Positions 1-7,966 of a DNA stretch of 26,085 nucleotides are shown here, in pieces. Made by a program: the position numbers and the translations under genes. The stretch spans positions 1 through 26,085 of the IMG/VR virus record IMGVR_UViG_3300048590_000175. The stretch is one strand, 5' to 3'. Positions within the stretch are counted from its first letter, which is position 1; every line of letters begins with the position of its first letter. The notes under the pieces were generated by a model. The model did not search any database, had not been told where the DNA came from, and was given only the letters and a program-made list of their open reading frames with translations. Origin of the DNA: a virus.

Positions 1-21
1 CGCATTCGCAGGTTTTTTCTG

Positions 22-44
22 CCGGCCGAGAAATCGGGCCGGAG
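22..44 (+). promoter_or_regulatory. Leader hairpin overlapping the terminase small subunit ribosome binding site
   Basis: CCGGCC (22-27) can pair with GGCCGG (37-42). GA (28-29) can pair with TC (34-35), leaving a GAAA tetraloop and one bulged G. The likely Shine-Dalgarno GGAG (41-44) overlaps the 3' arm by two bases and lies 6 bases before the ATG at 51, so the structure could limit ribosome access. A T6 run at 13-18 just upstream may be the tail of a terminator whose stem lies mostly outside the window; that cannot be confirmed. Confidence 0.3.
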
Positions 45-50
45 CACACG

Positions 51-473
51 ATGCCTGAGAAACCGAAACGACCGCGCGGGCGCCCGGCATACGTGCCGAC
101 GGCCGCTCAGCGGCGACAAGTCTCGATCGCGGCCGGTGGCGGAATGCGTCACGTGGACATCGCGGCCGCGCTCGGCATCGCCCGCGACACGCTGGAAAAG
201 CACTTCGCGGCCGAGCTGTCGGGCGGCGCCGTGGCGCGTCGCATGGAGGTACTGCAGGCGCTGCACGCGGCGGCCAAGAAGGGCAGCAGCTCAGCGGCGC
301 GAGCGTACCTTGCGCACGAGGCGACGCCGTCCGTTCCGCCTGCGCCACAGCCGGAGCAGGAAACGAAGCCTGCGGCCCCGGTCGGCAAGAAGGCCCAGGC
401 CCAGGCCGACGCTGTCACGGCCGCACGCGGCACCGAATGGGACACGCTTCTGGCGCCTAGCGCGGTCCAGTGA
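51..473 (+). CDS. terS: Putative terminase small subunit (DNA-recognition HTH protein)
   Basis: This 140-residue protein directly precedes the large terminase subunit, the usual place for the small subunit that recognises phage DNA and loads it onto the packaging motor. The N-terminus is basic (many Lys, Arg, Pro). Residues about 20-50 look like a helix-turn-helix (a segment with HVDIAAALGIARDTLEKHF), followed by an Ala-rich helical part and a disordered Pro/Ala/Gln tail. The ATG at 51 has a GGAG six bases upstream. The stop overlaps the next start as GTGA. The family was assigned from position, size and the HTH, not from a diagnostic motif, so a generic small DNA-binding protein is the alternative. 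Confidence 0.7.
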   Translation: MPEKPKRPRGRPAYVPTAAQRRQVSIAAGGGMRHVDIAAALGIARDTLEKHFAAELSGGAVARRMEVLQALHAAAKKGSSSAARAYLAHEATPSVPPAPQPEQETKPAAPVGKKAQAQADAVTAARGTEWDTLLAPSAVQ

Positions 474-2134
474 ACGTCGATCTCTCGTGCCCGGACTGGT
501 CTGACCGACTCAAGTCCGGGCGGCCGCCGTTCCGGGATCTGACGCCGGTCAGCGGCGAAGGCGACCGCGCAGTCGCCGTCTTCAACAAGCTGCGCCTGGC
601 CGACGTGCCAGGCACCCCGACGATGGCCGAGGCCGGCGGCGACTGGTTCCGCGACATCGTGCGGGCGCTGTTCGGCAGCCTGGACCCTGTCACGCGCCAG
701 CGCGCCATCCGCGAACTCTTCCTGCTGGTCCCGAAGAAGAACAGCAAGACCACGAACGGTGCGCTGCTGATGCTGACGGCCCTGCTGTTAAACCAGCGCC
801 CGAACGCCACGCTGATCATGACAGCGCCCGTGCAGGACGTCGCGCAGCTGGCATTCGACGCGGCTGCCGGAGCGGTGGCACTCGACGAAGTGCTCAGCAA
901 GAAGCTGCACGTCCGCGAGCACCTGAAGACGATCGTGCACCGCGAGACGAAGGCGGAACTGCAGATCATGACCTTCGACCCGTCGGTGCTGACGGGCCAG
1001 AAGCCGGTGGCGGCGCTGATCGACGAACTGCACGTCGTGTCGAAGATGGGCAAGGCGTCGAGCGCGCTGCGCCAGCTTCGCGGCGGCATGCTGCCGTACC
1101 CGGAAGCCTTCATGGCGTTCATCACCACGCAGAGCGAAGAGACGCCGGCCGGGGTGTTCAAGGACGAGCTCGACAAGGCCCGCGCGATCCGCGACGGGAA
1201 GCGCGAGGGCGCCATGTTGCCCGTGCTGTACGAGTTCCCGCGCGAGATGCAGCAGGACCGCGAGCAATGGGAGGACCCGGCCAACTGGCCGATGGTCACG
1301 CCGAACGCCGGCCGGTCGATCCAGATCTCGCGCCTGATCGAAGAGCACGCCGTCGCGCGGGAGACCAGCGAGGCCGAGCTTCGCGCCTGGGCGTCGCAGC
1401 ACCTGAACGTCGAGATCGGCCTGGCGCTGATGTCCGACCGCTGGTCCGGCGCCGACTACTGGGAGCGCCAGGCGCAGCCCGGTCTGACGCTGGACGAACT
1501 GATCCGTCGCAGCGAGTGCATCGTCGTCGGTCTGGACGGTGGCGGCCTCGACGACCTGCTCGGATTCGCGGCCATCGGGCGGGACAAGAAGACGCGCGAG
1601 TGGCTGCACTGGGGACACGCCTGGGCGCACCCGCTGGCGCTGGAGAGGCGCAAGAGCGAGGCGCCTCGGTATCTGGACTTCAAGGCGGCAGGCGATCTCG
1701 ACATCGTCGACGCGCTGCCGGATGACGTCAGCGGTGCGGTCGCCGTCGTCTCGCGGATCTATGACTCCGGGCTGCTTGTCGGCGTCGGCATGGACCCGGA
1801 GCGCACGCACAAGGTGCTGAAGGACGCGCTCGAGCAGGCCAGCATCCCGGCAGAGCTGATGTTCGGGGTCTCGCAGGGTTGGCGCCTGTTCGGGGCCATG
1901 ACTGTGGCAGAACGCAAGCTGGCCGAGGGCACGTTCTGGCACGGTGGGTCGCCGTTGATGGCCTGGTCGATCGGGAACTGCAAGGTCGAGCCGAAGGGAA
2001 ACGCCATGCTGATCACGAAGCAGGCCAGCGGCCGCGCCAAGATCGACCCGGTCATGGCGATGCTCAACGCGGTCGAGCTGATGGCGCGCAATCCTGAATC
2101 GGCGGTCGACCGATTCCAACTGTTCTTCGCATAG
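470..2134 (+). CDS. terL: Terminase large subunit (packaging ATPase/nuclease)
   Basis: This 554-residue protein is the two-domain DNA-packaging motor that pumps phage DNA into proheads and cuts the concatemer. A Walker A-like loop VPKKNSKT is at residues 87-94, within the TerL pattern LVPKKNSKTT. The Walker B LIDE is at 183-186, followed by His-Val. The C-terminal nuclease domain starts around VVGLDGGGLDD with a likely metal-binding Asp355 and ends with a KIDPVMAMLNAVELM-like segment typical of HK97-type (Terminase_1) large subunits. Length is normal for the family. The GTG start at 470 overlaps the terS stop as GTGA, implying coupled translation. It appears intact. Confidence 0.96.
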   Translation: MNVDLSCPDWSDRLKSGRPPFRDLTPVSGEGDRAVAVFNKLRLADVPGTPTMAEAGGDWFRDIVRALFGSLDPVTRQRAIRELFLLVPKKNSKTTNGALLMLTALLLNQRPNATLIMTAPVQDVAQLAFDAAAGAVALDEVLSKKLHVREHLKTIVHRETKAELQIMTFDPSVLTGQKPVAALIDELHVVSKMGKASSALRQLRGGMLPYPEAFMAFITTQSEETPAGVFKDELDKARAIRDGKREGAMLPVLYEFPREMQQDREQWEDPANWPMVTPNAGRSIQISRLIEEHAVARETSEAELRAWASQHLNVEIGLALMSDRWSGADYWERQAQPGLTLDELIRRSECIVVGLDGGGLDDLLGFAAIGRDKKTREWLHWGHAWAHPLALERRKSEAPRYLDFKAAGDLDIVDALPDDVSGAVAVVSRIYDSGLLVGVGMDPERTHKVLKDALEQASIPAELMFGVSQGWRLFGAMTVAERKLAEGTFWHGGSPLMAWSIGNCKVEPKGNAMLITKQASGRAKIDPVMAMLNAVELMARNPESAVDRFQLFFA

Positions 2135-2143
2135 GAGTCCGCC

Positions 2144-4168
2144 ATGCTGCGACGCGCCTACTCACTGCTCAACGTCAAGGCGATCGAAGAGCGCGGCGAC
2201 GAGTACATCATCACCGGCATCGCCAGCACGCCGACGCCCGACCGCATGGGCGACATCGTCGAGCCGCTGGGCGCGAAGTTCGCGCTGCCGATGCCGCTGC
2301 TGTGGCAGCACAACTCCGAGAAGCCGGTCGGCCGCGTGGAGTTCGCGAAGCCGACGAAGAACGGCATCCCCTACAGCGCCGCGCTGCCGAAGGTCAAGGA
2401 GGCCGGCGCGCTGAAGGACCGCATCGAAGAAGCGGTGCAGTCCATGAAGTACGGCCTGGTCGCGGCGGTGTCGATCGGGTTCCGCGCGCTCGAAGGCGGC
2501 TACGAGCTGCTCAAGAACGGCGGCCTTCGCTTCACCGACTGGGAGTGGCTCGAGCTCTCACTCGTCACGATCCCGGCCAACCCTGACGCGAAGATCGACG
2601 GCGTCAACGTCAAGTCACTGCTCCAGCCGGAAGCCCGCGAGGTGCTGCTGGAGCGCATGAAGTCGATCGACAGGCAGCACCTGGCCGCGCTTGGCCGCAA
2701 GGGTGCCCCGCCTGGCGATCGCGCAGGCCCCGGCGCTTCGGGGCACCAGAGCAGGCCGCCACAGGGCGGCCTTTTTCATTCCCGAAGCCAGAAAGGCAAC
2801 GCCATGAACCTCAAGGAAATGATCGAGGCGCGCTCGACGAAGAACGCGCGCCTGAAGGAACTCATCGACCTGCGCACCGCCGAGGCGCGCCAGTTCGAGG
2901 ACGACGAGGCAGCCGAGTTCGACGCGCTGACCGACGAGGTCAAGCAGCTCGACGACGACATCCGCGTCGCGAAGTACCACGCCGTGAACTCGTCCGCCGC
3001 CACGGCGGTGGACACCAAGGCCGCCAGCGGCCGCCGCGGTCCCGACATCATCGTGCGCAAGGAAGACCCGGAAGACAAGTTCCAGGGGCAGTCGTTCGTG
3101 CGGTTCGTCATCGCCAAGACGACCGCACAGATCATCGGTGGCGGCGTGCGCGCCTCCGACATCGCGCAGCGCATGTACGGCAAGTCGCACCCGGGTTTGG
3201 TGCAGTGGATCAAGGCCAACGAGATCGCGCCTGGCGGCACGGGCTCCGGCGAATGGGGTAGCGAACTCGCGGCGCCGGATTCTCGGTACACCGGCGACTT
3301 CATTGCCCTGCTGCGTCAGCGCACGGCCTACTGGCAGCTGCCCCTGCGCACCGCGCCCGCGAATGTCACCATCAAGGGCCAGGACGGCGGTGCCACGGCA
3401 AACTGGGTCGGCGAGCACAAGCCTATCCCGCTGTCGAAGCTCGACTTCATGGACCTGACGCTCACGCACCTGAAGGTTGCGGCAATCGCGCGCATGAGCA
3501 AGGACCTGATCAAGTTCGCGGCCCCGTCGGCGGAACAGCTGGTTCTGGACGACCTGGTGCGCGCCTGCGCGCAGAAGATCGATTCCACGTTCTTCTCCGA
3601 TGCGGCGGCCGTGAGCGGCATTTCCCCAGCAGGCATCCTGAACGGCGTTGTTGCGGAGAGCGCCAGCGGTGCCGATGGCGACGCGCTGCGGCACGACTTC
3701 GGCCTGCTTGAGCAGCCGTTCATCGACGGCTTCTACGACTCGGACCTGTGGGTCGTCACGACTCCGCAGCTGGGCGGGAGCATCGGGCGCATGGTCAACC
3801 CGCTGGGGCAGAGCGAGTTTCCCGGCGTTGGAAAGCGCGGAGGCCGGCTGTTCGACAACACGGTCGTCACGGGGCACAACGTCGGCCCTGGCGACTTGAT
3901 CCTGCTGTCACCGAGCGACATCTATCGCATCGGTGACACCGGCGTCGAGGTTTCCGTGTCCGACACGGCAACCATCGAGTCGTCTTCGGCGCCGGCCTCG
4001 TCTGGCACCACGACAACCGCGTCGGAGAACCTGCAGTCGATGTTCCAGAACGACCAGGTCGCAATCAAGGTGGTGCAGCCGATGAACTTCGCCAAGCGCC
4101 GCTCAAGCGCCGTGCAGTACATCGGCGATGCGGCCTACGGCGTGGCCGCTGGCCTGTCGACGAACTGA
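2144..4168 (+). CDS. Prohead protease / HK97-fold major capsid protein, one continuous reading frame
   Basis: This 674-residue frame joins two normally separate head genes. Residues 1-185 form a U35-type prohead protease: His56 in LLWQHN, Ser110 in VSIGF, and the family pattern LELSLVTIPANPDAKI with Glu137. Residues 221-674 are an HK97-like capsid protein: a charged helical delta/scaffold region (about 221-300) and then the capsid fold. Residues 185-220 are low-complexity and are encoded by DNA with two strong inverted repeats, so they look like former intergenic sequence now read through. A good Shine-Dalgarno and ATG start the capsid part at 2804. The phage may therefore make a fusion, a separate capsid protein, or both. 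Protease-capsid fusions are known in HK97-like phages. The start follows the TerL stop by 9 bases with GGAG upstream. Confidence 0.9.
   Translation: MLRRAYSLLNVKAIEERGDEYIITGIASTPTPDRMGDIVEPLGAKFALPMPLLWQHNSEKPVGRVEFAKPTKNGIPYSAALPKVKEAGALKDRIEEAVQSMKYGLVAAVSIGFRALEGGYELLKNGGLRFTDWEWLELSLVTIPANPDAKIDGVNVKSLLQPEAREVLLERMKSIDRQHLAALGRKGAPPGDRAGPGASGHQSRPPQGGLFHSRSQKGNAMNLKEMIEARSTKNARLKELIDLRTAEARQFEDDEAAEFDALTDEVKQLDDDIRVAKYHAVNSSAATAVDTKAASGRRGPDIIVRKEDPEDKFQGQSFVRFVIAKTTAQIIGGGVRASDIAQRMYGKSHPGLVQWIKANEIAPGGTGSGEWGSELAAPDSRYTGDFIALLRQRTAYWQLPLRTAPANVTIKGQDGGATANWVGEHKPIPLSKLDFMDLTLTHLKVAAIARMSKDLIKFAAPSAEQLVLDDLVRACAQKIDSTFFSDAAAVSGISPAGILNGVVAESASGADGDALRHDFGLLEQPFIDGFYDSDLWVVTTPQLGGSIGRMVNPLGQSEFPGVGKRGGRLFDNTVVTGHNVGPGDLILLSPSDIYRIGDTGVEVSVSDTATIESSSAPASSGTTTTASENLQSMFQNDQVAIKVVQPMNFAKRRSSAVQYIGDAAYGVAAGLSTN
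2702..2747 (+). repeat. Perfect 9-bp inverted repeat inside the protease-capsid linker
   Basis: GGTGCCCCG (2702-2710) is the exact reverse complement of CGGGGCACC (2739-2747), with a 28-base GC-rich spacer. Together with the next hairpin it makes about 75 bases of strongly structured RNA between protease and capsid coding sequence, which is unusual for protein-coding DNA. Confidence 0.6.
2753..2776 (+). terminator. Rho-independent terminator-like hairpin between protease and capsid
   Basis: AGGCCGCC (2753-2760) pairs perfectly with GGCGGCCT (2765-2772) around a 4-base loop ACAG. T residues run to 2776. It looks like an intrinsic terminator or attenuator, yet it lies inside the continuous protease-capsid frame and only 27 bases before the probable capsid start. 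It might trim protease mRNA relative to capsid mRNA, or protect the 5' end of a capsid message. Activity is inferred, not shown. Confidence 0.6.
2792..2806 (+). promoter_or_regulatory. Internal ribosome binding site and ATG for the major capsid protein
   Basis: AAAGG (2792-2796) lies 7 bases before an in-frame ATG at 2804. The spacing is good, and the residues that follow (MNLKEMIEAR) look like a typical N-terminus of an HK97-like capsid delta domain. This supports independent capsid translation despite the upstream fusion. Confidence 0.65.
2804..4168 (+). CDS. Major capsid protein (HK97 fold), internal start within the fused frame
   Basis: The frame from the internal ATG encodes 454 residues, a more usual size for an HK97-like capsid precursor than the 674-residue fusion. 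The first 80 or so residues are charged and probably helical (delta domain removed by the protease during maturation). The shell-forming domain follows, with the family-like stretch about ANWVGEHKPIPLSKLDFM and later ISPAGILNG. It is the main virion shell protein and should be the most abundant product here. The internal start is inferred from the ribosome binding site, the structured DNA upstream and family size; the fusion entry covers the alternative. Confidence 0.75.
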   Translation: MNLKEMIEARSTKNARLKELIDLRTAEARQFEDDEAAEFDALTDEVKQLDDDIRVAKYHAVNSSAATAVDTKAASGRRGPDIIVRKEDPEDKFQGQSFVRFVIAKTTAQIIGGGVRASDIAQRMYGKSHPGLVQWIKANEIAPGGTGSGEWGSELAAPDSRYTGDFIALLRQRTAYWQLPLRTAPANVTIKGQDGGATANWVGEHKPIPLSKLDFMDLTLTHLKVAAIARMSKDLIKFAAPSAEQLVLDDLVRACAQKIDSTFFSDAAAVSGISPAGILNGVVAESASGADGDALRHDFGLLEQPFIDGFYDSDLWVVTTPQLGGSIGRMVNPLGQSEFPGVGKRGGRLFDNTVVTGHNVGPGDLILLSPSDIYRIGDTGVEVSVSDTATIESSSAPASSGTTTTASENLQSMFQNDQVAIKVVQPMNFAKRRSSAVQYIGDAAYGVAAGLSTN

Positions 4169-4183
4169 CGACGTGCCAACACC

Positions 4184-4205
4184 GAGCCCGGCTTCGGCCG
4201 GGCTC
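4184..4205 (+). terminator. Stable UUCG hairpin after the capsid gene
   Basis: GAGCCCGGC (4184-4192) pairs perfectly with GCCGGGCTC (4197-4205) around TTCG, the very stable C(UUCG)G tetraloop. Only TTC follows, so it is a weak terminator at best. Protection of the capsid mRNA 3' end or partial termination are equally likely roles. It ends 17 bases before the next gene. Confidence 0.55.
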
Positions 4206-4222
4206 TTCACCGAGGGCTTCCC

Positions 4223-4606
4223 ATGCAGATGAAATCGATCTTCAGCCGACCGTTCAAGTACGGCGGCGCCTGGGTCATGCCGCACGCGGAGTTCTCGGTG
4301 AAGAGCGTTCGCGATTCCAAGGTGCTCGAGGTGGCGAAGCGAGCTGTGAAGGTCGCCGCGAAGCCCGCACCGAAGAAGACCGCGACACCGGAGGCAGCCA
4401 CGAAGCAGACCACCTACAAGCGCCGCGACATCGCGCCCGGCAATACGGTCGTCATGCGGCCGCCGGCCGCTCAGATCGCCGCCATCCGGCCGGTTGCCGC
4501 CCGGCCGAGCGAAGTCGCCGAACCGGCCGCCGTCGTTGCGCCGGTGAACGCCGAACCGCCGCCGGCCGACGCCGCGGCCAAGCCCGAGCCCACCGGCGAC
4601 GAGTGA
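4223..4606 (+). CDS. Small Ala/Pro/Lys-rich protein between capsid and portal, function unknown
   Basis: This 127-residue protein is not recognised. The first 30 residues (MQMKSIFSRPFKYGGAWVMP) could fold. Then comes a basic Lys/Ala/Pro stretch, and from about residue 75 a disordered Ala/Pro/Glu-rich end. It lies between the major capsid and portal genes, where small decoration or head-completion proteins are often found, so a minor head protein is a reasonable guess. A second ATG at 4229 is an alternative start. Its stop overlaps the portal start. Confidence 0.6.
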   Translation: MQMKSIFSRPFKYGGAWVMPHAEFSVKSVRDSKVLEVAKRAVKVAAKPAPKKTATPEAATKQTTYKRRDIAPGNTVVMRPPAAQIAAIRPVAARPSEVAEPAAVVAPVNAEPPPADAAAKPEPTGDE

Positions 4607-6027
4607 TGCGCCTGCCGTTCGGCTTTCAGATCACGCGCGCGAAGGCCTCGAAGCCGCTGTCCGGCGTCGACGACAGCCGCGGCTGGGTGCGCATCTTCGA
4701 CTGGATGCCCGGCGCCTGGCAGCAGGACTCGGCGGCGCCGTCGGAGTCGGTCATGGCGCAGGTGTACGTGTACGCCTGCATCACGCAGATCGCCGCCGAC
4801 ATCGGCAAGCTGCGCCTGCGCCTCATGCAGCAGACCGGCAGGGTCTGGGAAGAGGCGACCAGCCCGGCCTTCAGCCCGCTGCTGCTCAAGCCGAACCACT
4901 ACCAGATCCGCCAGCAGTTCGTGGAAGGCTGGATCGTCTCCAAGCTCTCGGCCGGCAACACCTACGCGCTGAAGCAGCGCGACCGCCGCAACGTCGTCAA
5001 GAGCCTGTACGTGCTCGATCCGTCCCGCGTGACGCCGCTCATCGCGCCTGACGGCGCCGTGTACTACCGACTCGGCGAAGACGACATCAACATGCTCGAC
5101 CAGGGTGTCGAGGCGGTGCCGGCCAGCGAGATCATTCACGACCGCATGCCGTGCCTGTTTCACCCGCTGGTCGGCGTGACGCCGCTGTACGCCGCGCACC
5201 TTCCGGCATCGCAGGCGCTGAAGATCCAGCGCCACAGCCGGCAGTTCTTCGAGCAGCAGGCGCAGCCTGGCGGCATCCTGACGGCGCCGCACCGGATCAA
5301 CGAAGAGACGGCGGCGCGGATCAAGAAGCACTGGGAAGAGGGCTACACCGGCAAGAACGCCGGCAAGGTCGCAGTGCTGGGCGACGGCCTGAGCTACACG
5401 CCGAGCGCAGTCACTGCCGTCGACGCGCAGCTGGCCGAGCAGCTCAAGCTGACCGGCGAGCAGATCTGCAGCGCGTTCCACATGCCGGCCTTCCTGGTCG
5501 GCGCCGCGCCGCAGCCGCCCTACGGCGACCGCGCCAGCGCGATGCAGCAGTACTACAATCAGTGCCTGCAGTCGCTGCTCAACGCGATGGAGGACTGCCT
5601 CGATGACGGCCTGGGCATCGGCCCCGGCGTGAAGAAGGAAGACCGCACGCTGCGCGTCGAATTCGACCTCGACGACCTGCTACGCATGGACAGCAAGACG
5701 CTGGCCGAGGTCGAGGCGATCAAGATCAAGGGCATCACGTCGCCGGACGAGTCGCGGGAGAAGTTCAACCTGCCGCCGGTCAAGGGCGGCGCGACGCCGT
5801 ACCTGCAGCAGCAGAACTACGCGCTGCACGCGCTGGCCGCCCGCGACGAGTCCGACGACCCGTTCGGAAAGGCGACGCCGCCCACACCGGCCCCTGCGCC
5901 AGCGGCCGCACCGTCGGCCGAGGAAGGCGAAGACGAGGCCGAAGAAGTGCGAGCCGCGCTCGGCCTGATCGCAAAGCGCGCGCCGCTGGGCAGCGCCCGT
6001 ACCTTGGAGGCGGCGCGATGCGCATGA
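4606..6027 (+). CDS. Portal protein (HK97 family)
   Basis: This is the dodecameric ring at the head vertex through which DNA enters and leaves. The protein is about 473 residues, a usual length. It has the N-terminal pattern VYACITQIAADIGKLRLRL, a central stem region with QALKIQRHSRQFFEQQAQPG and GDRASAMQQYYNQCLQSLL, and a Pro/Ala/Glu-rich disordered tail after about residue 415. The ATG at 4606 shares one base with the preceding stop (TGATG). A GTG three bases earlier (4603) is possible but less likely. It overlaps the next gene by 10 bases. Confidence 0.95.
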   Translation: MRLPFGFQITRAKASKPLSGVDDSRGWVRIFDWMPGAWQQDSAAPSESVMAQVYVYACITQIAADIGKLRLRLMQQTGRVWEEATSPAFSPLLLKPNHYQIRQQFVEGWIVSKLSAGNTYALKQRDRRNVVKSLYVLDPSRVTPLIAPDGAVYYRLGEDDINMLDQGVEAVPASEIIHDRMPCLFHPLVGVTPLYAAHLPASQALKIQRHSRQFFEQQAQPGGILTAPHRINEETAARIKKHWEEGYTGKNAGKVAVLGDGLSYTPSAVTAVDAQLAEQLKLTGEQICSAFHMPAFLVGAAPQPPYGDRASAMQQYYNQCLQSLLNAMEDCLDDGLGIGPGVKKEDRTLRVEFDLDDLLRMDSKTLAEVEAIKIKGITSPDESREKFNLPPVKGGATPYLQQQNYALHALAARDESDDPFGKATPPTPAPAPAAAPSAEEGEDEAEEVRAALGLIAKRAPLGSARTLEAARCA

Positions 6028-7334
6028 CGGCACTGGTCAAGGAGATCTTCGACGGGGTCGAGGCGTGGCTGGCGCCGACCATCGCCGGCATCGAACAGCG
6101 TCTCGCGGCCGTCGAGGATCGTCCGGCGCCGCGCGAAGGGAAGGACGGCGCACCAGGCCGCGACGGCAAGGATGGCGAGCCAGGTCCGCGCGGCGACAAG
6201 GGCGACCCGGGCCAAGACGGCGCCGACGGCAAGGACGGCCGCGACGGCAAGGATGGCAAGAGCATCACCGTCGACGACGTGATGCCCATGATGGAGGCGG
6301 CATTCGCGAAGTGGGCGCTGGAGTTCGAGCGCCGTTCGATGGACATGGTGCAGCGCGCGATCGACCGCTTGCCGGTGCCGAAGGACGGCAAGGACGGCGA
6401 GCCAGGTCAGCGCGGCGAGCAGGGGCTCCCGGGGCGCGATGGCCGCGACTTCGACCCGGACGTCCTGCGCGCCGCCGCTCGCGAAGAAGCGGCCGCCGAG
6501 GTGGCTGCGATTCCTCGGCCGGCCGACGGCAAGAGCGTGACAGTCGACGACGTGCGGCCGCTGATCGAAGGCGAGGTCAAGCGTCTGGCCGAGCAGCACA
6601 AGGCCGAGGCGCTGGCCGTCGTGCAGCGCGCAGTCGAAGCCATCCCGGTCCCGCGCGATGGCAAGGATGCGGACATGGACGCAGTGCGCGTCATGGTGCG
6701 CGAAGAGGCGCTGCAGGCCGTCAAGGCGATTCCTGTTCCGCGCGACGGCAAGGACGCGGACCCGGAGGCCGTGCGTCTGGCGGTCCGCGAGGAAGTCAGC
6801 CGCGCCGTCGCCGCACTGCCGCCGCCGCAGCCTGGCAAGGACGCCGACGCCGTGGCCATCGCGAAGGACGTGCTCGACATGGTCATGAAGTCGCTGCCCG
6901 CCGTGAAGGACGGCAGGGACGGCAAGGACGGCGAGAGCATCACCCCGGAGGACGTGCAGCCGCTCGTCGAGGCCGAGGTGTCGCGCCGCCTGCTGGAGAT
7001 CGAGCGCCGCGCCACGGAAGTGGCGCAGCGAGCGGTCGACAAGGCGCCGAAGCCGAAGGATGGCGCGGACGGGTTCACGCCGGACGATCTGGAGATCTCG
7101 CTGGAGGACCGGACGCTGACCATCACGCTCTGCGCAGGTGAGCGGCGCGTGCAGCGCCAGGTTCACCTGCCTGGAATGATGGTCTACCGTGGCGTGTACG
7201 CGCCTGGCAAGGCCTATGCACAAGGCGATGCCGTCACCTACGGCGGCAGCGTCTGGGTGGCAAAACGCGACACGGGCCAGCCGCCCAAGGGCGCAGGCGA
7301 CGACTGGCAGCTCGGGGTGAAGGGCACGCGATGA
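6018..7334 (+). CDS. Collagen-like virion protein with C-terminal carbohydrate-binding-like domain
   Basis: This 438-residue protein has at least two uninterrupted Gly-X-Y collagen-like blocks: about 14 triplets at residues 41-82, rich in GKD, and 7 triplets at 124-144. Shorter DGKD turns separate four or so helical segments in the middle, a repeating helix-turn pattern with PVPRDGKDAD motifs. The last 52 residues (387-438, with YRGVYAPGKAYAQGD, GGSVWVAK and W430) resemble chitin-binding type 3/CBM5-12 modules. A trimeric fibre or decoration attached to the head near the portal is the likely role. GGAGG 7 bases upstream supports the ATG at 6018. The Lys-rich triplets make it a possible substrate for the nearby glycosyltransferases; that link is inference. 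Confidence 0.8.
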   Translation: MRMTALVKEIFDGVEAWLAPTIAGIEQRLAAVEDRPAPREGKDGAPGRDGKDGEPGPRGDKGDPGQDGADGKDGRDGKDGKSITVDDVMPMMEAAFAKWALEFERRSMDMVQRAIDRLPVPKDGKDGEPGQRGEQGLPGRDGRDFDPDVLRAAAREEAAAEVAAIPRPADGKSVTVDDVRPLIEGEVKRLAEQHKAEALAVVQRAVEAIPVPRDGKDADMDAVRVMVREEALQAVKAIPVPRDGKDADPEAVRLAVREEVSRAVAALPPPQPGKDADAVAIAKDVLDMVMKSLPAVKDGRDGKDGESITPEDVQPLVEAEVSRRLLEIERRATEVAQRAVDKAPKPKDGADGFTPDDLEISLEDRTLTITLCAGERRVQRQVHLPGMMVYRGVYAPGKAYAQGDAVTYGGSVWVAKRDTGQPPKGAGDDWQLGVKGTR

Positions 7335-7966
7335 GAGGCCCGAAGGTCATCATCCCGCCGGCGGAAGAACCGCTGACGATCGACGAGTGCCGGTCGCATC
7401 TGGAAGCGCTGCCATACGGCGACAGCGACAGCAGCGACGACATGGACGACACCATGATCCTCGGCTGGCTGGCCGCGGCGCGTGAGCACTGCGAGAACTT
7501 CCTGGGCCTGTCGCTGGCCGAGCGCGTGCTGGAGATCGCGCTGGACGAGAGCCCGACCGAGGCGGTCGAGCTGCCGTTTGGCCCGGTGCTGGAGATCCTG
7601 AGCGTGACGGTCGGCGGCGGCGAGGCCAGCAGCAGTTCGTCCAGCAGCAGCGATGCCGAGACGGTCGACCCGTCGGCCTACCTGCTCGACGACTTCAGCA
7701 TGCCGAATCGGCTGGTCGTGCGTTCGGCCTGGCCGGCGTCGGGCGGCCCGCTGGGCGTGCGCATCACATACCGCGCCGGCTACGGCCGCGCCGACGCAAC
7801 GGACACCGAGCAGCCGCTGCCGGCGACGTTCCGGGCCGCGATCCTGCTCGTGCTGGGCCACCTGTTCGCCCACCGCGAAGAGGCCACGGAAAAGGCGCTC
7901 ACCGCGCTGCCGCTCGGGTTCGAGGCGCTGCTGCGGCCGTCTCGCGTGCGCCTGGGGATGGCATGA
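7331..7966 (+). CDS. Head-tail connector, gp6-like (phiE125 gp8-like family)
   Basis: This 211-residue protein belongs to the gp6/phiE125-gp8 type that forms the ring under the portal and connects head to tail. The helical N-terminus (LTIDECRSHL, then ILGWLAAAREHCENFLG) and the late segment with ITYRAGYG and PATFRAAILLVLGHLFAHREE fit the family. An eight-serine run (7628-7651) lies in the middle, probably a surface loop. The start overlaps the collagen-like gene stop as ATGA, and its own stop overlaps the adaptor start the same way. Confidence 0.88.
   Translation: MRGPKVIIPPAEEPLTIDECRSHLEALPYGDSDSSDDMDDTMILGWLAAAREHCENFLGLSLAERVLEIALDESPTEAVELPFGPVLEILSVTVGGGEASSSSSSSSDAETVDPSAYLLDDFSMPNRLVVRSAWPASGGPLGVRITYRAGYGRADATDTEQPLPATFRAAILLVLGHLFAHREEATEKALTALPLGFEALLRPSRVRLGMA

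Noticed and set aside
457-1299. Antisense frame of 280 codons opposite the large terminase
   Set aside because: Shadow of the terminase frame; Ser/Arg-rich with no motif and opposite to a confirmed gene.
7628-7651. Run of eight serine codons in the gp6-like gene
   Set aside because: A low-complexity loop; no evidence that it is a phase-variable repeat, because the codons are mixed (AGC, AGT, TCG, TCC).
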